Assembly (NCBI RefSeq): GCF_030445035.2
Contig: NC_080702.1
Location: 26,680,951-26,744,950 of the forward strand
Length of the DNA: 64,000 bases
Direction: 5' to 3'
DNA from: Dasypus novemcinctus
Taxonomy: Eukaryota > Chordata > Mammalia > Cingulata > Dasypodidae
The notes beneath the pieces are model-generated. The model worked only from the letters and a program-made list of their open reading frames with translations. It ran no database searches and was not told the DNA's origin. Both the position numbers and the translations under genes were made by a program. Shown piece after piece: positions 1 through 18,960 of this stretch. The stretch's first letter is position 1. The number at the start of each line of letters is the position of its first letter.

Positions 1-7226
<7,226 letters not shown>

Positions 7227-8025
7227 GGGGCTGGGGGTGACGAGGGACACCACCGCCGCTGGCACTCAGGGGCCTGGAGGAGCGAGAGCGCAGGGCTAGG
7301 GGCAAGGGGCTGCGGCCCGGGGCCAGCTGACCCCCGGGCCTCCCCTCGTGAGCCGAAGCGGTTGGTACATCGGCTCCTGCCACCTGGTACCCCATTGGTG
7401 CTTGCAAACTGCCCTGGGACCTCGGGGAGCCCGAGGGCCAGCTTAAAAGGCAGCCCACCCCTGCTGGGACGTCCCCGGGCACTCTCCTTGGCACAGGTAG
7501 CCCCTGCCCACCTCTTCCCTTTGCCTGCTCTGTTCCAGCCTAGCCGTGGCCTTCCCCTTACCTCCAGCAGGCCATGCCCTCTCCTTCCTTTGCCTCACAC
7601 ATTTATTGAGCACCTACTGTGGCACAGGGTGGTGAAGAAGACAGACCCAAAATATAAACCCTGCCTGCGGTGGGGCTGGCATTTGGGGAGGATCATAAAT
7701 AAGCCAGATGGGGCCGAGAATGGGGCCAAACATCCCAAGAGGCTGGCAATGGGGGTGGGGGGCCGTTACTCTACATTGGGGGTCCAGGGAAGGCTTCCTG
7801 GAGAAGGCGAAGTTGGAGCTGAGATCGGAAAGAGGATAGCAGGAAGGAGAGAGGGTTTCGGGCAGAGGGAACAGCAAGCACGAAAGCTCAGAGGCAGGAG
7901 CAGGGAGAAGCAGGGAGGAGGGGGCCAGCTGCAGGAAGTGGAGGGCTAGGGCTAGGGAGGAGGGAGGGTCAGTATCTGGGTACATTTTGATAGGACAGCT
8001 GGCAGGAGAGGGGGGAGCAATGAAA

Positions 8026-8427
8026 TTGTAGCATTGATGTGGGGACAATGGCCACGGTAGCTGCTGAGGGCAGGGAGAGGGAAGAAGAGATGAGATGTGG
8101 GGGCATTTTTGGGACTTGGAGTTGTCCTGGGGGGTGCTGCAGGGACAGATGCAGGACATTGTGTGTCCTGCCATGGCCCACTGAATGGACTGGGGGAGAG
8201 TGTAAACTACACAATGTAAACCATTATCCATGGGGTGCAGCAGTGCTCCAAAATGTATTCACCAAAGGCAATGAATGTGCCTCAATGATGAAAGAGGCTG
8301 TTGATGTGGGAGGAGTGGGGGGGGTATATGGGCACCTCATGTATATTTTTTAATGTAACATTTTGTGTGATCTATGTATCTTTGAAAAATATATACAATC
8401 TAAAAATTTCCTTAAAAAAAAAAAAAA
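8026..8427 (+). mobile_element. Poly(A)-tailed retroelement, 5'-truncated relative of the 18.4 kb element
   Basis: Shares GAAGAGATGAGA, GGGACTTGGAGTTGTCCTGG and the 3' part (GGGTATATGGGCACCTCAT, TTTTTAATGTAACAT) with the element at 18410-18960, and ends in a run of A. The 3' part also resembles the L1 3' UTR. Lies in KEAP1 intron 1 if exon 1 is at about 9.2-9.5 kb. Confidence 0.7.
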
Positions 8428-8849
8428 GACTCCCCCGGGGTCTCGGCCTCTCAGCTCAGAGTCACCTGCGGCTGCGTTTCATTTTCATCACAGCCTTTGT
8501 CAGGAACCGAAATGACCTCCTTTGCTAGCTGGCTGGGGGGTGCGTTGCCCGGCAAGGCCGGGGGGCCCCCCAACCGGCCGTGCTCCAGATGGCAGGGGCC
8601 CGGGTCTAGGTCACCAGCTGTGCCTGGTTCCCTCCACTTGTGCCTCTCGCACCCTGCGCCCGGGGCCTGGCACTGCACAGGGTTCAGGAGCCTCAGGTGG
8701 CCGGCTCTGCCCCACGGCTGTCCCCCACCCGGGCCCCTCTCGCCGGCGGAGGCCCACAGGTCAGCGGTGCCCCTGGAGCGACGGGCACTCCCCCCACCCA
8801 GCGCCAAGTGTGCACTGCGCATGCCCCGCCAAGGCCCGGAGCAGGCAGG

Positions 8850-9960
8850 AAGTGACACCGCCGCGGCCTCGGGGCTGCCAGCCCCGCCGCCACCCCCCCC
8901 CCCACGATCGCCACCCCCCCTGTGCCCCCGGGGAGCCTCCATCCGAGGGGCGCAGCTTGGGTCCCCGGAGCCTCGCCGGGGTCCCTCCGGGACCGCCCCC
9001 GTGCGGCCGCAGGGTGGCACCCGTGCGCGCCCCCCCTGGCCCTGCCCGGGGCGCAGGGGCTCCCCGAGCGCGCCCTGGGCGCAGCGGCGCGCTCCCGGGC
9101 GCGCGGGGCCCGTCCCCCGGCCCTGCGGGCCCGCAGCCCCGCGCAGGCCGCCGCACTCACCCCGCCAAGGCCGCGCTCGGGCTCCGCCTCCGCGCCGGGG
9201 CCCGGGCGCCACCATCGCCGCGCGCGGGGGGAGGCGCGGGGCGCGCGGGTCACCGTGACTAAGCAGAGCCGGGCGCCCGCCTGTCAGAATAAAAGTCCCC
9301 GCGGCCCGGGGCAGCGCCCGGAGGGGAGGGCGCGGGCGAGGGGCCTCCGGCCACCCCCGCACCCCCCGCTGGCCCCGCGATCGCCAAGGCGCGGCCCCCG
9401 CCACCGCGCCGCGCACGGGCGATCGAGGCCATCGGGAAAGCAGAAAGGGCCCGGCGCGCCCCTGCCTGCACCGGGGACCCCCCCCCCTTCTTCCCGGGGA
9501 TCCCCCAGTCCCCGCGGCCGCGCTCACCTGGGCCCCGCGCCGCCTCCGGAGCGTGGTGCCACCCGCGCGCACGCGGCGCTTCCGGGGAGCCCGAGGGGGC
9601 CGGGGGCTCCTGTCTGGTGCAAGGCGCCCTCAGGGGACCCGGGGATGCCTCCGTGGTCGGCGGAGCCTGGGCTCCCGGGCGTCGCGGCCTGCGGGGTCCC
9701 GGCCGTCGAGGTGGGGGGGGGGCTGTGGGGACGGCCTCCGGACGCCTGGGAAGGAGGCGGGGAGAGAGGGTGGGGAGGGCGCGGCTGGGCCCGCGAGGGC
9801 TCCCCGCCCTTCCCGCCAGGTGCCCGGGCCGGGCTGGTGGAGACCTGTCCTTTCCGCGCCGTCCCCTCCATCCTCCCGGTTGGGTCGCCTCGGGGGCGGC
9901 GGAGCCATGACCCGCTCTTCTCTGAACTCCGCAGCGCGGAGGCCTCCTCGTTGTGGCGGC
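8850..9960 (-). promoter_or_regulatory. KEAP1: CpG island, probable KEAP1 promoter and non-coding exon 1
   Basis: Dense GC with many CpG, 1.6-2.7 kb upstream of the KEAP1 start codon on the minus strand. Human KEAP1 has a non-coding exon 1. Two 5' splice-site candidates on the minus strand would end such an exon: CAG/GTGAGC (donor at 9522-9527, the better one) and GGG/GTGAGT (donor at 9155-9160). The exact exon cannot be fixed from sequence alone. Open frames here are compositional. Confidence 0.6.
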
Positions 9961-10065
9961 CACAGGATCTGGACGGAATTAGCTGCATAGTTGGTCTTTT
10001 TCATAGGTTTTAGTTACATTTTATTATGAGGCGCGTGGAACCAACTACTTAACGGTGACTCGGAA

Positions 10066-10768
10066 AAAAAAAAAGAGATTTCAGCAGACCAATAACGAGT
10101 AAAGACATGAACTCAATAATGACAAACTTCCCAGCGCAGAAAAGCACAGACCAGATGGTTTCACAGGGGAGTTTTTATCACGCATTCCAAAAAGTAACAC
10201 CAATCCTGCCCTAAAGCTTCCCAAAAAACAGAAGGGGCGGGAACACTTCCTAACTCATTCTAGGAAGCCAACTTCACACTCTTACCAAATGCAGATAAAG
10301 ATATCACAAGACTTGGAAGAATAAATATCGAGAAGATATCCCTCTTACCAAACTAATTTACAGATTCAAAGCAATACGAATTACAATCCCAACAGCTTTC
10401 TTTACAGAATTAGAAAAGGCAATTACCAAATTCATTTGGAAGGGAAAGTGCACCCGAATAGCCAAAAGCATTCTAAAAAAAGAATGTTTTTTTTAAGAAA
10501 AGCATTCATTCCAACCTGCCTGACCTTGAAACATATTACAAAGCTACAGTGGTCAAAACAGCATGGTACTGGCATAAAGACAGATACATGGATCAGTGGA
10601 GTAGAATTGAGAATCCAGAAATAAACTCTCTCGCTTACACAGTCAACTGGTTTTTGACAAACCTGCCAAGTCTGTGTTAACAGGACAAAACAGTCTCTTC
10701 CACAAATGGTACTGGGAGAACTGGATATCCATAACCAAAAGAATGAAAGAGGACCCCTGTCTCTCTCT
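10066..10768 (+). mobile_element. L1 ORF2 fragment
   Basis: Reads as L1 ORF2 3' of the reverse transcriptase core, with phrases such as ACAGCTTTCTTTACAG, ATTCATTTGGAAGGG and CAGCATGGTACTGGCAT. There is an internal deletion near 10330, and stops and frame breaks throughout; inactive. Interrupted at its end by a SINE. Confidence 0.85.
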
Positions 10769-11200
10769 CTCTTTTTTTTTTAAGATTTATTTATGTTCCT
10801 TTATTTCTCTCCCCTTCCCCTCCCCCACCCTGGTTGTCTGTTCTCTGTGTCTATTCGCTGCGTCTTCTTTGTCCGCTTCTGTTGTTGTCAGCGGCACGGG
10901 AATCTGTGTTTCTTGTCGTTGTGTCATCTTGCTGCGTCAGCTCTCTGTGTGTGCGGCGCCATTCCTGGGCAGGCTGCACTTTCTTTCGCGCTGGGCGGCT
11001 CTCCTTACGGGGCGCACTCCTTGCGCGTGGAGCTCCCCTATGCGGGGGACACCCCTGCGTGGCAGGGCACTCCTTGTGCGCATCAGCACTGCGCATGGGC
11101 CAGCTCCACACGGGTCAAGGAGGCCTGGGGTTTGAACCGTGGACCTCCCATGTGGTAGACAGATGCCCTAACCACTGGGCCAAGTCCACGTCCCCCTATA
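10769..11200 (-). mobile_element. DAS-type SINE (-)
   Basis: Reversed full-length copy: tail TTTTTTTTAAGATTTATTTATG at the left, reversed head CCACTGGGCCAAGTCCACG at the right. Confidence 0.93.
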
Positions 11201-11206
11201 TTGTTT

Positions 11207-11300
11207 TATTTTTTTTAGGAGGCACTGGGAACTGAACCCGGGACCTCCCATGTGGGTGCAGGCTCTAACCGCTTGAGTCGCATCTGCTCCCCCTGCACCC
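11207..11300 (-). mobile_element. Short tRNA-only SINE (-)
   Basis: AGGAGGCACTGGGAACTGAAC through CGCATCTGCTCCCC, abutting the longer SINE on its left. Confidence 0.8.
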
Positions 11301-12013
11301 CTTCTTGATAAAAAACAAATAAACAATAACAACAACAACAAAACTTAGAAAACTAGGAATAGAAGGAAATTTCCTCCATCTGATACAGGGCATACATGAA
11401 AAGGCCACGGTTACCATCCAATGGTGAAAGACAGAAGCTTTCCCCCTAAGATCTGGAACCAGACAAGGATGCCCACTGTCACCACTGTTATTCAACATTG
11501 TGCTGGAAGTTCTAGCCAGAGCAATTAGGCAAGAAAAAGAAATAAAAGGCACCCGAATTGGAAAGAAAGAAGTAAAGTTTTCCTGATTTGCAGATGCCGT
11601 GATCCTATATTTAGAAAATCCTGAAAACCGCACAGCAAAGCTATTAGATCTATAATAAACAAATTCAGCAAAGGGCTGAACGGTACCCATCAACATACAA
11701 AATTCAGTAGTGTTTCTATATATTAGTAATGAACAATCCGAAGAGGGTATCACAAAGTCAATTTACAAGAGCAACTAAAAGAATCAAATATCTAGGAATA
11801 AATTTAACCCAAGCTGTAAAGGACTTATACATGGAAAACTACAAAACATTGCTAAAAGAAATCAAAGAAGACCTAGATAAGTGAAAGGATATTCAGTATT
11901 CATGGGTTGTCAATTCTACCCAAAAGGATTTACAGATTCAGTGTAATCCCCATCTCAATGCCAACTGCTTTCCTTGTAGAAATGGAAAAGCCAATCATCA
12001 AATTTATATGGAA

Positions 12014-12230
12014 GGGAGCAGAGGTGGTGCAAGTGGTTGAGTGCCTGCCTCTCACACGGGAGGTCTCCGGTTGGGTTCCCGGTGCCTCCTGAAGAAAAAC
12101 AAAAACAAACAACCAGCAAGACAAAACAAAAACCCAACTCAGGGAAGCCAATGTGGCTCAGTGGTTGAGCACCAGCCCCCCACATATGAAGTCCTGGCTT
12201 CAGTTCCCAGCCCTGGTACCTGAGAATTTG
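12014..12230 (+). mobile_element. Two short tRNA-only SINEs in tandem
   Basis: First copy at about 12014-12135 (GGTGGTGCAAGTGGTTGAG, A/C-rich tail), second at 12142-12230 (CCAATGTGGCTCAGTGG). Confidence 0.75.
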
Positions 12231-12377
12231 AAGGATGCATACTTCCCAATTTTAAAACACATTCCAAAGCTACAGTAGTCAAAACAGCATGGTACTGGCG
12301 CAAGGACAGACATATAGACCAATGGGACAGGACTGAGAGCAGAAATAAACCATCCATGGCCAAATGATTTTTTTTTG

Positions 12378-12615
12378 AGAGACCCATTTAATGTGGACCC
12401 TCGGGGTTTAGGTGGAAAAAGAGTGCCCAGGAGTTGGGCAGGCGGGCAAGGTGGGTGGATTGCCGGTCCACACCTGGCCCCAGGAGGGGTTGGCAGGTGG
12501 TGGAGGCTGGCCCAGGTACTGCCAGAGGATGGCTCGGGCAGGTACACCCGCCAGGGGAGCATCAGGCCAGCCCCGAAGAAGGTCTCTAAGCCAGGTGGCG
12601 AGTGGATGGCCAACT
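12378..12615. other. Unidentified GC-rich segment inside an L1
   Basis: About 240 bp of GC-rich sequence between two parts of an L1 that should be continuous. It ends in an A-run just before the next SINE. I do not recognise it in either strand; it contains no convincing protein match. Confidence 0.5.
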
Positions 12616-12640
12616 GTTTAAAAAAAAAAGAAAAGATTTA

Positions 12641-13056
12641 GGGGAAGCGGACTTGGCCCAGTGGTTAGGGCGTCCGTCTACCACATGGAAGGTCCGCGGT
12701 TCAAACCCCGGGCCTCCTGACCCGTGTGCAGCTGGCCCATGCGCAGTGCTGATGTGCACAAGGAGTGCCCTGCCACACAGGGGTGTCCCCCGCGTAGGGG
12801 AGCCCCACGCGCAAGGAGTGCACCCCGTAAGGAGAACTGCCCAGCACGAAAGAAAGCGCAGCCTGCCCAGGAATGGCGCCGCCCACACGGAGAGCTGACA
12901 CAGCAAGATGACACAACAAAGAGAGACACAGGTTCCCGTGCCACTGACAACAACACCAGAAGCAGACAAAGAAGACGACGCAACAAATGGACACAGAGAA
13001 CAGACAACTGGGGTGGGGGGAAAGGGGAGTGAAATAAATAAAATAAATACAGCTTT
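12641..13056 (+). mobile_element. DAS-type SINE (+), left arm of an inverted pair
   Basis: Full length, from GGGGAAGCGGACTTGGCCCAG to AAATAAATACAGC. A reversed copy starts about 20 bp downstream. Confidence 0.93.
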
Positions 13057-13075
13057 AAAAAACAAATAAATAAAA

Positions 13076-13475
13076 AAAGATGTATTTTATTTATTTCTCT
13101 CCCCTTCCCCCCCTCTCCCCCCGTGTTGTCTGCTCTCTGTGTTCACTTGCTGTGTGTTCTTCTGTGTCCGCTTATACCATCAGTGGCACCAGGAAACTGC
13201 GTCTCTTTTTTGTTGTTATGTCGTCTTGCTGCGTCAGCTCTCTGTGTGTTCGGCTGCGCTTTCTTCATGCAGGGCGGCTCTCCTTACGGGGCGCACTCCC
13301 TGCGCGTGGGGCTCCCCTATGCGGGGGCACCCCTGCGTGGCAGGGCACTCCTTGCGCGCATCAGCACTGCACATGGGCCAGCTGCACACGGGTCAGGAGG
13401 CCCCGGGTATCGAACCCTGGACCCTCCATATGGTAGGCAGATGCTCTATCAGTTGAGCCACGTCTGCCTCCCGGT
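13076..13475 (-). mobile_element. DAS-type SINE (-), right arm of an inverted pair
   Basis: Reversed copy ending ...CACGTCTGCCTCCC. A small internal deletion removes part of the GTGCGGCGCCATTCC segment. Confidence 0.92.
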
Positions 13476-13977
13476 CAGCTGGTTTTTGACAAGGGTGCCA
13501 AGTTCACTCAACGGGGAAAGAACAGTCTCTTCAACAAATGGTGCTGGGAAAACTGGATGTGCACATGTGAAAAAATGAAGGTGGACCCCTACCTCACACC
13601 CTATACAAAAATTAACTCAAAACAGATCAAAGACCTAAATATAAGACCCAACACTATAAAAACTCCCAGAAGAAAACATAGGGAAGCATCTTCAGGACCT
13701 GGTGTCAGGCAAGGGTTTGTTAAGACTTTACACCAAAAACATGAGTCACAAAACATAAATTGGACCTCACCTAAATGAAAAACGGTTGTGCATAAAAGGA
13801 CATGATCTAGAATGTGAAAAGACAGCCTACAAAACGGGAGAAAATAGCCGGAAACCACATATCCCATAAGGGTTTAATATCCAGAATATATAAAGAACTT
13901 TTACTACTCAACAACAAAAGAGACAAAAACAAAACAAAACAACCCCCCCCCGACATATAAAATAAATGGTCCAATAT

Positions 13978-14058
13978 ACAGGGGAGCAAGAGTTGGTCGG
14001 TGGTTGAGCACCTGCTTCCCACATATGAGGTACTGGGTTCAAGGGTACCTCCTAAAAA
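13978..14058 (+). mobile_element. Short tRNA-only SINE
   Basis: GGGGAGCAAGAGTTGGTCGG ... GAGGTACTGGGTTCAAGG, followed by the AT/AC tract as tail. Confidence 0.75.
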
Positions 14059-14060
14059 AT

Positions 14061-14106
<46 letters not shown>
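14061..14106. repeat. (TA)n(CA)n dinucleotide microsatellite
   Basis: About 10 AT units followed by about 12 AC units, at the tail of the short SINE. Confidence 0.95.
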
Positions 14107-15149
14107 AATGGCCAGTAAGCACATGAAGAGATGTTCAACACTAGTCATTAGGAAAATGAAAATCAAAACCACAATGCGCAACCATTGCACACCAACTACA
14201 ATGGCTATTATTAGAAAAAAGGAAAAGTAAAACTGTTGGTGAGGGTACGGAGAGAAAGGAGCCCTTGTGCATTGTTGGCAGTGGGAGAGGAAAAGGGTGC
14301 AGCTGTTGTGGAAAACAGTTTGGCCGTTCCTCAGAAAATTAAGTACAGAATTACCGTATGACCTGGAAATTCCACTTCCAGGTTTATACCAAAAAAAAAT
14401 TAAAGCAGGGAGTCAAACAGGTATTTGTACTCTGATGTTCAGAGCAGCGTTATTTGCAATTGCCAGAAGATGGAAGCTACCCAAGCATCTGTCAACCAAT
14501 GAATACATAAACAAAATGGTGTATGTACGCACCATGGAATATTATGCAGCATAAAAATAAATGAAGTCCTGATACTCTGGACGTGGATGAAGTCAGAAGA
14601 CATGTTGAGTACAATAAGCCAGACACAAAAGGACAAATAGTGTACGATCTTGCTGATATGAAATAATTAGGATAAGCAAATTCGTACAGTCAGAAACTGG
14701 AATACAGGTTTCCAGGAGCCAGGTTGGAAGTGAGGAAAGGAGAGTTAATGCTTTGTTGGTACAAAGATTCTGTCTGGACTGGTGGAGAAGTTTTGGCAAC
14801 GGCAGGTGGTGATGGGAGCATGACATTATGAATTGTAACTGACACCCCTGGATTAAATATTTGTGTGTGGTTGGAAGGGCAAATGTGGGGCTGTGTTTTT
14901 ACGTCACTAAAATAAAAGATTTTTGCAAAGGATCACACAACTGTACAACACAGCCAGTGAACCCCAGTGTAAACTATGGACTACAGTTCATAGTATAATT
15001 ATAACCAAGTTCTCTTATTGGTTGTTGCAAAGACACTGCAGTAATGCAAAGTGTTGATAACAGGGAAAGCTGTGTGTGGTGATATACGGGAACACTCTGT
15101 TTTCTGCATGATTTTTCTGTAAACCTACAACTTGTCTAATTAAAAAAAA

Positions 15150-15573
15150 AGGGGGGGGGAACGGACTTGGTCCAGTGGTTAGGGCGTCCGTCTACCACAT
15201 GAGAGGTCTGCGGTTCAAACCCAGGGCCTCCTTGACCCGTGTGGAGCTGGCCCATGCGCAGCGCTGATGCACGCAAGGAGTGCCATGCCACGCAGGGGTG
15301 TCCCCCACGTAGAGGAGCCCCATGCGTAAGGAGTGTACCCCGTAAGGAGAGCCGCCCAGCGCGAAAGAAAGTGCAGCCTGCCCAGGAATGGTGCCGCACA
15401 CACGGAGAGCAGACACAAGATGACGCAACAAAAAGAAACACAGATTCCCTTGCCGCTGACAACAACAGAAGTGGACAAAGAAGATGCAGCAAATAGACAA
15501 CAGAGAAAAAGACAACCGGGGTGGAGGGGTGAAGGGGAGAAAAATAAATAAATAAATCTTAAAAAAAAAAAAG
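15150..15573 (+). mobile_element. DAS-type SINE (+)
   Basis: Follows directly on the A-run ending the L1. Head GGAACGGACTTGGTCCAGTG, tail AAATAAATCTTAAAA. Confidence 0.93.
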
Positions 15574-15584
15574 GCGCATGGGGG

Positions 15585-15816
15585 AAAGCAGAAGGGGCTT
15601 AGCAGATTGGGCTCCTGTCTACCATGGGTCCCTTCCCAGATTCTCCTCGTGAAGGCAAGGTGGCCCGTGCCTGCGGAGAGCTGGGGCAGCCAGATGACGT
15701 AACAAAGGGAGACAAGCAGACACAGAACACATGGTGAATGGACCCAGAGAGCAGAGAGCCAGCAAGTCACGAGAGGGGAGGGGATAGATAAATAAAATAA
15801 ATCTTAAAAAAAAAAG
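15585..15816 (+). mobile_element. Medium-length DAS SINE variant
   Basis: About 230 bp, shorter than its neighbour: the middle block (GTGTCCCCCGCGTAGGGGAG in other copies) is missing, while the GACACAGAACACA and AAATAAATCTTAAAA parts are kept. Probably a distinct subfamily. Confidence 0.75.
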
Positions 15817-16477
15817 GTGCGTGGAGCTCGCCTGCGGGAATTTGAACCCAGGCTCTACCGCTCGTGGCCCTGTCCGTAACCGTGAATCAGCAACCTCCTT
15901 GCTAACTTACAGTGGCACCCAATAGATAAGATTATCCTTTATCTCGCAAGGGGTAGTGCTTTGCCATTTATGCCATACAGTTAACTCTCTGTCTCTTTTT
16001 AAGGCGGTCCGTCTAAATTAAAGCTAAAAGGGAGTGAAATTTGGGGAATGCTAGACTGAAGGAAAGTTGCTCTAAGAAAGGATTCCGGGGTGAATTTGGA
16101 GGATCTGACCTTCAGGCTCAGGGTTTGAGGTTGAACTGGCTCCCGGGTCGGGCTGGGTTCCTCCCCAGTGCGGCGGTGAAGCTGCAGTTCCAGACGTCTC
16201 CAGGAGGGGGCGCAGACCCGGGAGTACGCATGTCTCGCGATATCAGCCCCAGTGCGTCCTGTGATATCCCTCGATGGGACTTGGAGGGGTTTGTCCAAAA
16301 CACATTCGCCCACGTGCACGGGGATGTGGCTTGCAGCTCCCAAGGATGGGACTCAACCCTCCAGGTCCCGCGGGAGGGGCCTGGGTTAGTAAGTGGTGGC
16401 ACATCGGTGCTGTGGAATAGTATGCAGCCAGGTAAAAGAGCGTGAATGTCTGGTTCAATTTTTTAAAGACTTTTAAA
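15817..16477. other. Intergenic, no feature recognised
   Basis: Unique-looking sequence with no protein match on either strand. The last 60 bp resemble an L1 3' end (GTGGTGGCACATCGGTGCTG, ATGCAGCCAGGTAAAAGAG). Confidence 0.4.
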
Positions 16478-16479
16478 TG

Positions 16480-16900
16480 GCTGGAGGGAAGTGGACTTGG
16501 CCCAATGGTTAGGGCGTCTGCCTATCATGTGGGAGGGCTGCGGTTCAAACCCCGGGTCCTCCTTGACCCGTGTGCAGCTGGCCCATGCGCAGTGCTGATG
16601 CGCGCAAGGAGTGCCGTGCCACGCAGGGGTGTCCCCCACGTAGGGGAGCCCCACGTGCAAGGAGTGCGCCCTGTAAGGAGAGCCGCCCAGCATGAAAGAA
16701 AGCACAGCCTGCCCAGGAACGGTGCCACACACACGGAGAGCTGACACAGCAAGGTGACGCAACAAAAAGAAACAGATTCCCGGTGCCGCTGATAAGGATA
16801 GAAGCAGTCACAGAAGGACACACAGTGAATGGACGGGGAGAGCAGACAGGTGGGGGGCAGGGTGAGAAATAAATAAATCTTAAAAAACAAAACAAAACAC
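16480..16900 (+). mobile_element. DAS-type SINE (+)
   Basis: Head GGAAGTGGACTTGGCCCAATG; this copy carries GATAAGGATAGAAGCAGTCAC in place of the GACAACAACAGAAG block, a variant shared with the copies at 24003 and 25992. Confidence 0.92.
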
Positions 16901-16904
16901 CAAA

Positions 16905-17590
16905 TGGCTGGATAGATCAAAAGCTGTGCGTGGCAACGCTTTCCAAGACATTCTCTGGAACGGACAAAGCAAGAAGCAGAGCTAAAGCTGCGTAGCAAGA
17001 CAGGGGAGAGTGCTTCCATTCTGGTTCAGTCAGCCACAAAATAATTCTGGAAGGTTCCTGGGAATCTGAACAGTGAACACGGAAGAGTAGGGTAACCGGG
17101 TGTGTTTTTGAATTTGGAAAAAAAATGTGAGTAAGTCGTCGCTGGTTTCCCAGCGGGGGTCAGCGACGCTCAGACGCCGTCCCCGCAGCCGCCTGCAGTC
17201 CCGCGGCCTCCCGGCAGGTGGCGCGCCGCAGCCCGAGCCCCACGCCCCGCGGCTCTGGGCTGGAGACCGTGTGTCGCGACGCGCGGGGGCCCGGGGCCAG
17301 CGCCAACGGGGCCTGGTAGCGCCCCGGGGCCGGGAAGGCAGACCCCCCCCCCCGGGGGCGGGGGTGGGTGGGTGTCAGCCTGGCCTCGGCAGGCCCCTCC
17401 GGAGCGAGGCTGAGAGCCTCTGGGCTGGAATCCTTGCCAACACACTGGGGTATGCTAGGAGCGTCAGTTTCCTCCTCTGTCAAATGCCGGAGACCCGAAC
17501 TTACCTGGCCAGGTTGCAGTTAGGGTGAGTAAAATCACATGGGTGTTCTGAGCCCAGGCTAACTGGGGTCCCTCTCCAGGCATTATAGAA
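16905..17590. other. Intergenic with a short GC-rich patch
   Basis: L1-like sequence to about 17125, then a GC-rich patch (17130-17410) with open frames that look compositional. No gene recognised. Confidence 0.4.
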
Positions 17591-17597
17591 TCACGAT

Positions 17598-17783
17598 TCC
17601 TTTTTATTTATTTTAGATTTATTTTGCTTTATTTATCCCCACCCCCCTTGTTTTGCTCTCCTTGTCTGCTCTCCCCGGGAGCGCGGGCCAGCTTTTGCCT
17701 TCACCAGGAGGCTCCAGGAATCGAACCCAGGGCCTCCCATATGGTAGACGGGAGCCCAGCCGCTTGAGCCACATCTGCTTCCC
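17598..17783 (-). mobile_element. Medium-length DAS SINE variant (-)
   Basis: TTATTTTAGATTTATTTTGC at the left to CATCTGCTTCCC at the right, with the reversed box B in GGAATCGAACCCAGG. Confidence 0.8.
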
Positions 17784-18289
17784 TATTACTTTTTAAATTA
17801 TATTTTAATGTTTTAAATGAAGGGTCTGCCAAGGCCTTCAAGGAATTCTGCAGTCGGACAGGAGTTGGCTGAGTCTCCCAGAGTCAAATTTGGGGGCTCC
17901 CTGTGCCCTGGCTTCCTCCCCTCTAATCTGGGTAGCCATCCCTTGATGCCTGGCTCGGTCTCCCTCCCACACCCGATTCCTCGAGAATTCGGTCTGCTGC
18001 CTCCAAAATCTATCCAGTATCCCCTCGGTGGGTTTGCTGGTTCTTCCCTCATCCCCACCCCCCACCCCTAGCCCCCCGCACAATTTCACCTCCCTGGACT
18101 CATCTCCCCTGCACCTTCACTCCCTCCCCAGTCCCACGGAACACCTGGGCACGTTCCAGCCTCAGGGCCTTCGCATCTGCTGTTCCCTCCAGCTGAAATG
18201 CTCTTCCTGTAGGTGTTCCGGGGACAATGAGTTCTCAGGTCACAGGTCATCGCCCCTGGCACTGTCTCCATCCTTCCTTCACTCCCTGG

Positions 18290-18409
18290 TTTTCTAGGTC
18301 CCCCTAAGGGAACACCTGTTCCGCGAGGGAAGGAACTTTAGTTTGTTGTGTTCACTGCTTGGCCCCACTCGGGGCTTGGCACATCGTAGGCGCCCAATAA
18401 ATGGAGTTT
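18290..18409 (+). repeat. LINE-2 3' end, split by a retroelement
   Basis: GAGGGAAGGAACTTTAG ... CTTGGCACATCGTAGGCGCC ... AATAAATGGAG is the typical L2 3' end. The remainder continues after the insertion at 18961. Confidence 0.75.
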
Positions 18410-18960
18410 CAGCTAAGATGGAGGCGAAGAAGGACAACCACCACACCATGGAGCCTAGAGTGATTACAACTGAAAATGGGAGGATTGCATCCAGCATCCA
18501 GGTGGAATCTGAGCCTCCTCTTGACATAAAGGTGCAATGGACACAACCAATCCAGTGTCCACATAGAAGAGGTGGCATTGGATTGGGAAAAGTGGACATA
18601 ATGGACAAAGGGTATGGGGAAAGGCAGGAAGAGATGAGAGGTGGAGGCGTCTTCGGGACATGGAGCTGCCCTGGATGGTGCTTCAGAGGTAATCACCGGA
18701 CATTGTAAATCCTCACAGGGCCCACTTGATGGAATAGAGGAGAGTATGGGCCATGATGTGAACCAATGTATATGAGGTGCAGAGGTGCCCAAAGATGTAC
18801 TTACCAAATCCAATGGATGTGTCATGATGATGGGAACGAGTGTTGTTGGGGGGGGGGGAGAGGGGGGGTGGGGGGGTGGGGTTGAATGGGACCTCACATA
18901 TATATTTTTAATGTAATATTATTACAAAGTCAATAAAAAATAAAAAAATTAAAAAAAAAA
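18410..18960 (+). mobile_element. 551 bp poly(A)-tailed retroelement with 14 bp target-site duplication
   Basis: Perfect duplication AATAAATGGAGTTT at 18396-18409 and 18961-18974 and an A-rich tail show integration by L1-type machinery. The 5' end CAGCTAAGATGGAGGCGAAG contains AAGATGG, as at the start of L1 5' UTRs. The 3' part has a G-rich run, CCTCACATATATATTTTTAATG and A/T-rich tail resembling an L1 3' UTR. No coding capacity of note. Likely a short non-autonomous L1-dependent element; family name unknown to me. Confidence 0.8.

Larger units (their letters stand above)
11301..15145 (+). mobile_element. L1 ORF2 to 3' end, interrupted by several SINEs
   Basis: One L1 in pieces: 11301-12013 (reverse transcriptase region, e.g. 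AGACAAGGATGCCCACTGTC), 12232-12377, and 13476-15145 (end of ORF2 and 3' UTR, ending in an A-run). The gaps hold short SINEs, an unidentified GC-rich segment (12378-12615) and two long SINEs. An AT/AC dinucleotide tract lies at 14061-14106. All frames are broken. Confidence 0.88.

Noticed and set aside
8451-10013. Long frames across the KEAP1 CpG island
   Set aside because: Compositional; contain no recognisable domain on either strand.
11301-15145. Possible active L1
   Set aside because: ORF2 has stops and is split by at least five insertions; no ORF1 or intact 5' UTR.
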